A DNA stretch of 64,000 nt from Rotaria sordida (taxonomy: Eukaryota; Rotifera; Eurotatoria; Philodinida; Philodinidae), in NCBI GenBank assembly GCA_905250125.1, contig CAJNOL010001079.1, positions 1-64,000 of the forward strand, given 5' to 3'. Below the pieces are notes generated by a model, which was given only the letters and a program-made list of their open reading frames with translations, was not told the origin of the DNA and did not search any database. A program made the translations under genes and the position numbers. Positions 57,554-64,000 of the stretch are shown in pieces; within the stretch, counting starts at the first letter, position 1, and every line of letters starts with the position of its first letter.

Positions 57554-59954
57554 ATGAATTGATATGTGTGAAGCGAAATCGGCTCCATTTTTTATGATTC
57601 AACCATGAGATCAGAATAAATATGGAATTCAAAGGAGTAGAATTTCAAAAAAAAAGAGAAAACTACAAGTAGGTTCGTTTTAGTTACGACCCGCGAGGCA
57701 TGTCGCATGCGGATGCATCGGAATCGTTTGTCATTTACCATCATATGAAGTCTTATCTATTCCTATAAACGGGTTGTATCAGCAACAAGTTATATTTCAA
57801 TAATATTGGGCATAGTTTTCACATGTATGTTGTATTCATACTGTTCTACGGCAATTGGCAAACGTCCACTAAACCTTCGCCAATAATTGGCGAAGAACAG
57901 AAGTCGCTTGTGAACTATATATTCATGGAATTCAGTGATATCTCCAGAATTCCATTGAGAGCTTTTCTTCTCAGATTATTGCGACATATTCTAATAATCT
58001 ATTACATTTAATTGAGTTATAGATTACAAAGTAACAATAGGAAAAGTATGAAGTCCTTTGTTTCTTCCTCATATACACTATTAAACTAAGTAATATCATT
58101 ATAGTTTGAAAATGAGCTTGTCTTCTGATCACTTATTCATTATTTGTTGTGGTAGTGTATGCATTATACATTATCATTTCGAATTGAATTATAATTCTTC
58201 CTTTCAAATTAAAACATATAACTAAACTCCCTCATAAATCATACTATATTATAATAAAGATGAAAAATTATAATATAGTTTCCAATCCATAAATTATTTA
58301 CTATATTTATATCTTTGCGAAATTTCAAGTAGCTAATATAGTATTATTGAAAACAATAAACTACTTTGTGAAATATCTGAATGAAGGTATCTATTTGACG
58401 GATAATATCAATATTGATGAAATTCCATGTATGTTTTTTTTTCTTGATATTTCACATTGACACATATTCAAAGTACGATCACAATAACTTTTTTTTTTTG
58501 AATAGAAAATGATTTGAAAAATTAAAAACAAAGAAACTATGACTTCTTGCAAAAGAAAAACAGCAATAAAATTATCATTACTTATCGATGATATGAAAAA
58601 TGTTTTTACTAAAATGTAATTAGAGTGCAAATAGCTGTTGACTGAATCAATTAGTTATTAGAACCTTTATAAAAATGAGACCTTGTTTTTATTTGAATCA
58701 TGCAAGAAAAAAGGAGGTCATTATAATCATAACTATCAAAAATGAGTTGATGCAAATGACATATATTAATGGATTCCATCATCAAATTATTAGATACCAT
58801 TATCTCGTATAGAAGGATAAAGATATCTAGGGAAAAGATTATTTCCATCATAAATAAGCATATTTTACTCTTATAATCTCTCTAATAGAGATAAAGTCTG
58901 TGATTTTATTAATAGTTAATAATATTCAATTTTCTTGTTATTAAAGTATTATTTTTCTCAAATATTACTTTGAAAATATTCTTTCATGTTTGATCACTTA
59001 ATAGTTGTTTTTTTTTTATTATTATTTCACAGAAATAAAATTTACACAAGATCTCATATTACCGAACATTGTTACTAGAAAGATTGTTGTCATATATGGG
59101 ACAAGTTCACTTTTATATTAAATCAAAATAATATTTATTTAGAAAAACCAGACATTTATGAAAAAGTTATACAAAAGTCTTCTATAATTCTTAATCTTTT
59201 TATGCTATCTAGATAAATCTTTTTGTCAACAAACAATATATGCCAAATATGGCAGTGACTTGTCATTATTCAAGCATTCTTAACAAATCACCAAGAAAAT
59301 ACCTCATTTCAGCTATTGATGAATCATTTCTATAAATTATTATTTATAATCAATATTGAATAAAATGATTAATTAATTTTTTAAGAATACAAAAAAATTC
59401 GAAATATTTTTAACATAAAATCATATAAACACAATCAGCTGTTTAAAATGCATATTCGCGTTAAATAAATGCATATAAATCAATCAACCAATAGAAAACA
59501 ATTTTATATATGTGTGTGAATACAAAATATACATATACATTCATCAGTCAGTTGAGTCTTGTCTTTTCATCCATCGGTCATTCCGTTCATACATTTTTTT
59601 TTTCTTTTTCTCTACTTAATGATGATATATTAAGTAATAAATTTTATCATTGATGTTTCATCTTTTCGTTTCTTCATTTTAGATTGCAAAAAAATTGATT
59701 CTTACGTTTTTTTTTTTTTCTTCTTTCACTTCACATCTAATCAACACATTATTTAGTTGAATTATTACCGTACATTAATCTCACTTAGATATTTTCTTTT
59801 TTTTTTTGTTGTTTATTTTTTGTTTCACATCATACATAGTTGTTTTCTATTGTATTATTATTATATTCGACGCACGATCGATCTCTAATATGTTAAATGT
59901 CTCTGAGCAACAATAATAACAGTGTGTTCTTTCGAATGTCCAACTTCGTCTCGA
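57554..59954. promoter_or_regulatory. Intergenic and upstream region of the TRIP12 gene
   Basis: No gene is supported. The open frame at 57823-58011 has no motif. The last 400 bases are pyrimidine-rich (T-runs near 59590-59820), which is common ahead of genes in this window. Out-of-frame ATGs at about 59898 and 59936 precede the chosen start. Confidence 0.35.
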
Positions 59955-62900
59955 ATGGCCCACATACAAAACAGTTCGAGTTCTTCGACTAGACGATCAT
60001 TACGTTTATTAACGTATGTTAAAAATAATTTATTTTTATTATTATTATTTTTTTTTTTTTTTTAAATATAGAGCCGAACGTAAATCAACAGCTACGACGA
60101 CAAACGAGTCTATTAATATCGACGGTAGACAAAAAAAAAAAAAAGAACCAGAATTTTTATTTTTTAAATATTTTTTCTTATTTCTAGAAGAAGAAGATTC
60201 ACAACCAACAACACGTCAAGCAAAATATAAAGCACTTGAAGCTATATCAATTAGTAATAATAATAATAATAAACGTCGAAGTGAACCAGAATTCAATATA
60301 GACGACGTTGAACAAAACGAAAGTGAAAAACAAGATTTAGAAGAACATCCAACAAATTCTAATAATCGAAAACGAACACATTCAAAACAAGCATCATCAT
60401 CATCATCACATCATAGTATTCGTCATGTATCAAATACTGTAAGACGTCGAAAACGAAGTAAAAAATCAACAACACGTATTGAACAATTATCATCTAAAAC
60501 AGTAAAACGTCAACGACAATTATCATCAGACGAAGACGATAATCATTTATCATCAAAACGAAATTCAGCACCTATTTTAACTGATCGTACACGTTCAAAA
60601 TCAAATTTAAGAAAACGAAGTAATTCAAATAGTGATTTAGAACAACAAATTGAAGGTGCAGATACGGGGAATCTTTGTGTTAGACGAGGACCAGGTTAGT
60701 AGCATTCAAAAACAAATCAAAAACGATATCAAAAATTTTAATATGTTTTTTTTTTTTTTTTTTATAGGCGGACGAGAACTTAATACTGTGGTAAGTGATC
60801 CTTCAACTACCAATAGTAGACGATCACGTGCAAGTGTTCATCATCGTCGATATTCAAATAAAACATCTATTGATTATTTGACAACGGGTCAATCGTCTTC
60901 TAGGTAATATATAGAAGTACTTAAATATGTTATACATGCTGTGCATATGAAAGAAAAGATATTATTTATCAGTTAATGTAACCAATAGACTAAAATAAAT
61001 CGAACTATTCATTTTTATTCACAGCGGGTATACGAAGATTATTCAACAAAATTTATTTTCAATTTTCTTTTTTTTGCTTGTGTCATAAGTGATAGAAAGA
61101 TTCCAAACAGAGAGACTATCACAGTGCATGTAAACTGACATCAATTATAGAATGAGTTGATAATATAATTAAAAATCTTGATCTTATTTATATTCAGTAC
61201 TCATACCTTTTTTTTTAAAATATACTCTCAAAAGAATATTATCCATGTATTTAATCGATTAACACTATTGAAAGGAGAAGATTAAAATGCATGGAATCGT
61301 ATAATACATATCATTTTCGGTAAACTTTATATGGGTTTTTCCGACTACTTTTTAAAGACAAACGCATCGGGTCGGATCATAAAAATGAATTTTGAACTTT
61401 TAGGAGTACATTAAAGTTAATCGAAAATCTCGGTCAAAGGACGTTGTCTTGTATAATTCGATGCATTTTCTTCTGCTCTTATCAAAATGTAAAAACCGCA
61501 GTTCTCTATCTTATTCCTATCAAAAATTATTCAAAAAATACGCAATCCTCTTCTATTTTTAAACGGATAATAGGCCTAGTAGAATTAAATAGATGACATA
61601 GATTCTAAAAGATTCATGTCTTGCCTTTAGTAAATAATAATAAAAGACTTTTTATGAAAACAAAAAAATGTTATCAGAGCGCCCTGCCCTTATGACGGCC
61701 TCTAATTTGAGGAGAGAAAATATTTTTTGCAACAAGAATATAAGAACTTCAGGAAAGCAAAACTCTAGTTGTTTATCATCTAGAGTGTGTAAATATGATT
61801 TTATTCAGACTACATAGAACACTAGAGTAAACTATTTTCTACAGAATAAGACATCTTCGAGTGCTCTGATTGAGATACAGTAATTTAATTGAATGATCAA
61901 AGAATGGCTTTCAATAGGAAATAATAATAAAAAAAAAACACACACTCGGAAATATATTTACGCATTCTAAACTAGGATTTTGGTTTTTTATTGAAGCTCC
62001 TATCTTTCGAAATCTGATAATATATATGCCTTTTTGGAAATAATTTTCTCTACTGAAATTAATATTTGAATTCTTTCGACAGCTTACAGCAATGCAAAGA
62101 AACATTGAAAATAACTCACTGTGTATCCTTGTTATGAAATGAAAAACAAACGACAACAACAATAACAAAAAAAAAAAACGTGTGATATCGTTATTGTCGA
62201 GATTTTTAAAGAAATGAAAATATTCTCTGTTGCCTAGTAAAACTCGGATATTCGAAAGTGAATTAGTCAAATTTTGAAAGACAAAATTCTTTATCTTTTG
62301 AAAAAATTTTAATTGAAGGAAAAAATTATATTTACATTTAGTTCGATACATTACGGCATACCCATTAGTTAAGCATGAAGGTTATTGATACAACAAAATT
62401 TTAATAGCAAATAAAAAAAAAAAGAAACATCATTTGTCAATGTGTTGTATGAATACAAGTAACCTTGTATATACACACAACACGAGACATTTTTTTTCTT
62501 TTGCCTTTCGATTAAGGACAACGTCTTTTTCTTTCTTCTATGTATTAAAGGGTGTGTGTGTGTGTATGTGTGAATGAATTCTTTTCTTCCCATATGACAA
62601 TATTATTGTTTTGTTAGACAAGTAAAAGAAAACAAATCACTAAATTAAAATACTTTTCTTCTAGTCGTTCGTCGGTGCCTGTCACCAACACCGGCGGTAT
62701 TGATAATCGACCGTGTGACTCAAATAGTAGTTTACCATCAACAACACATCCATTACATTTATTTAATTCATCAGCATATTATCAACAAACTGCATCTCCT
62801 CCACCATCATCATCAACTGCTCAATCATTTTCAGGTGTTGTTCCAACAGCATCATATAATTCATCATTTCTTGCTAGTAGTACACATCGTCATACAAAAC

Positions 62901-63678
62901 AATCATTACCAATGTCAACTGAAAGTGATACAGATCCAGAAAATAATGGTGGACATATGAGTTCATCACCACGTGATGTTTTATCGGATCCAGCATTTGC
63001 ACGTGCTGCTGCAGCTGCAGCTGCTGCTGGTGGTCCAACAAGTGCAGCACTTTTTCATACATTATCAGGTCGTGTTCAACATTTAATGAGTCGTGTTGGT
63101 GGTAATAGTTCAGTTAATGCTATTAATGGACGTTTACAACAATATATTCAAGGAATACAAGTAAGAATTGATTATAAAATCATATATATTTCTATTTTGT
63201 TTTTTTCAGTCACCGGATCCTGATGTTCGATTAACAACACTCAATGAATTATGTTCTGTAAGTTTCTAGAAAAAAAAAAACAATATAAATTATATAGAAA
63301 AGATTTTCTTTTCTAGCTTCTTGTCATGAGCAATGAAGAAACATTACCCGGTTTTCAATTTCGTATTCTTTATCCATCATTACGTGATTGTTTAGCTGAT
63401 GAAAATGAAGCTAATGCTGAAATTGTTTTAACAGCTTGTCGAGCATTAACTTATCTTATGGAAGCATTACCACGTTCAGCAGCACAAATTGTTGAAGCTA
63501 CACCAATATTTTTAAGCAAAGTATATTCATTCGATTAATTTGAAATTTATGTTTTTCTTTTTATTTTCGTTTATTATTAATATAGTTACGAAGTATAACA
63601 TCAATTGATATAGCTGAACAAGTTTTAACAGCATTAGAAATGATTTCAAAACGAAATGGAAAACAAATTCTTATTGCT
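59955..63678 (+). CDS. TRIP12: TRIP12-type HECT E3 ubiquitin ligase, first 8 exons (partial at window end)
   Basis: Exons 59955-60013, 60072-60124, 60188-60694, 60768-60903, 62665-63160, 63210-63257, 63317-63520 and 63586-63678; phases close to give the first 532 residues. The start MAHIQNSSSSSTRRSLRLLT mirrors the RRSQR N-terminus of TRIP12. Residues 20-400 are disordered, basic and Ser-rich (RRRKRSKKSTTR; SDTDPENNGG). The marker segment FARAAAAAAAAGGPTSAALF matches the TRIP12 DFARAALAAAAASSGPTSAF region. Armadillo repeats begin at about 400 (GRLQQYIQGIQSPDPDVRLT; VLTACRALTYLMEALPRSAA; SIDIAEQVLTALEMISKRNG). The WWE and HECT domains lie beyond the window. TRIP12 is a nuclear ligase of the ubiquitin fusion degradation pathway and limits RNF168 at DNA breaks. 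Intron 2 (60125-60187) has 63 bases and no stop, so retention would keep frame. Confidence 0.9.
60904..62664. other. TRIP12 intron 4
   Basis: A 1.76 kb intron between the basic N-terminal exons and the Ser-rich exon. It contains A- and T-runs and a (GT)n tract near 62551-62565. The minus-strand open frames within (61911-62351 and 62369-62593) are made of low-complexity codons and are not called as genes. Confidence 0.6.
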
Positions 63679-63699
63679 GTAAGATTTTTATATAGATAT

Positions 63700-64000
63700 A
63701 TAACGGGTGGACCATAAATAACCGACTTAGTATTTTTAAGATTTCTTCTTGATTAAAACACTTTTTGCTATCAAAAGATAGCGCTTGAAATTCTGTACAA
63801 AATAGTATATTTTATTTTTGGATTAAACGTAATCGTACAGAAAAATCAAGTACAGAAAGTAAAACTTTTTTGACAGAACCTTTTATTGCGTCTATCGATG
63901 TTGTAATCCATAAACTGTAAGCTAATAGGTATAAATCAGGTGAAATTAACCGATAATTCTAGTAAAAGCAGCTAGAATTCGCCTAGGAGTCTGTTTCAAT
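63700..64000. mobile_element. Possible start of a DNA transposon in TRIP12 intron 8
   Basis: After the donor at 63679, sequence character changes at TATAACGGGTGGACCATAAA, which looks like a transposon terminus next to TATA. The following 300 bases lack the A/T-ending coding pattern. No transposase can be read before the window ends, so the family is not assigned. Confidence 0.25.

Noticed and set aside
60016-60071. An alternative TRIP12 start at 60016 in a tyrosine/phenylalanine run
   Set aside because: It lies in intron 1. The spliced start at 59955 gives the TRIP12-like RRSLR N-terminus.

Overview
The window looks like part of an AT-rich invertebrate nuclear genome, most likely a bdelloid rotifer close to Rotaria. 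This is inferred from gene content. There are vertebrate-type arginine ADP-ribosyltransferase (ART) modules with ankyrin or TPR partners, a large intronless F-box/leucine-rich protein, short GT-AG introns of about 45-65 bases, a plant/fungus-type kiwellin gene, and many small decayed DNA transposons. No database search was possible. Exon coordinates come from reading splice sites by eye and checking that every reading phase closes.

Layout. 0-9 kb: an unrecognised exon of a secreted or membrane protein (minus), a membrane-anchor first exon (minus), a foldback element, a decayed coding stretch, and an F-box gene (plus, 6.8-8.5 kb). 9.4-14.8 kb: a complete five-exon XPR1-type phosphate exporter gene (minus). 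18.8-19.5 kb: a broken ART-TPR copy. 20.2-21.1 kb: a two-exon secreted kiwellin-like gene (minus). 25.3-26.8 kb: a four-exon, four-pass MARVEL-like membrane protein gene (plus). 27.4-30.0 kb: a decayed hAT transposon holding a Mutator-like relic and a small hAT-type element. 30.4-31.5 kb: a divergent tropomyosin whose last exons have the classic animal tropomyosin lengths. 33.4-34.2 kb: an ART gene cut by a TA-flanked small transposon that contains an assembly gap. 35-40 kb: dense repeats, including foldbacks, hAT-type small elements and CGTTAA-rich repeats. 41.9-46.1 kb: an HSP70 gene that appears to splice in frame into an ankyrin module and then runs into a second gap. 46.7-47.7 kb: an oligoribonuclease gene with an active domain followed by a second exonuclease domain lacking all its catalytic acids. 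47.8-55.1 kb: a complete ten-exon TTLL11-type tubulin glutamylase gene (minus). 60.0-63.7 kb to the window end: the first eight exons of a TRIP12-type HECT ubiquitin ligase gene (plus).

The intact genes are mostly unrelated housekeeping or cytoskeletal functions (phosphate export, RNA oligomer clearance, tubulin modification, ubiquitin ligation, actin filament binding) and do not form a pathway. The accessory layer has four strands. One is the HSP70-ankyrin fusion beside a family of ART genes. One is the putatively transferred kiwellin. One is the tandem active/inactive oligoribonuclease. The last is a recurrent class of long foldback elements that sit in, and largely explain, several of the long introns.
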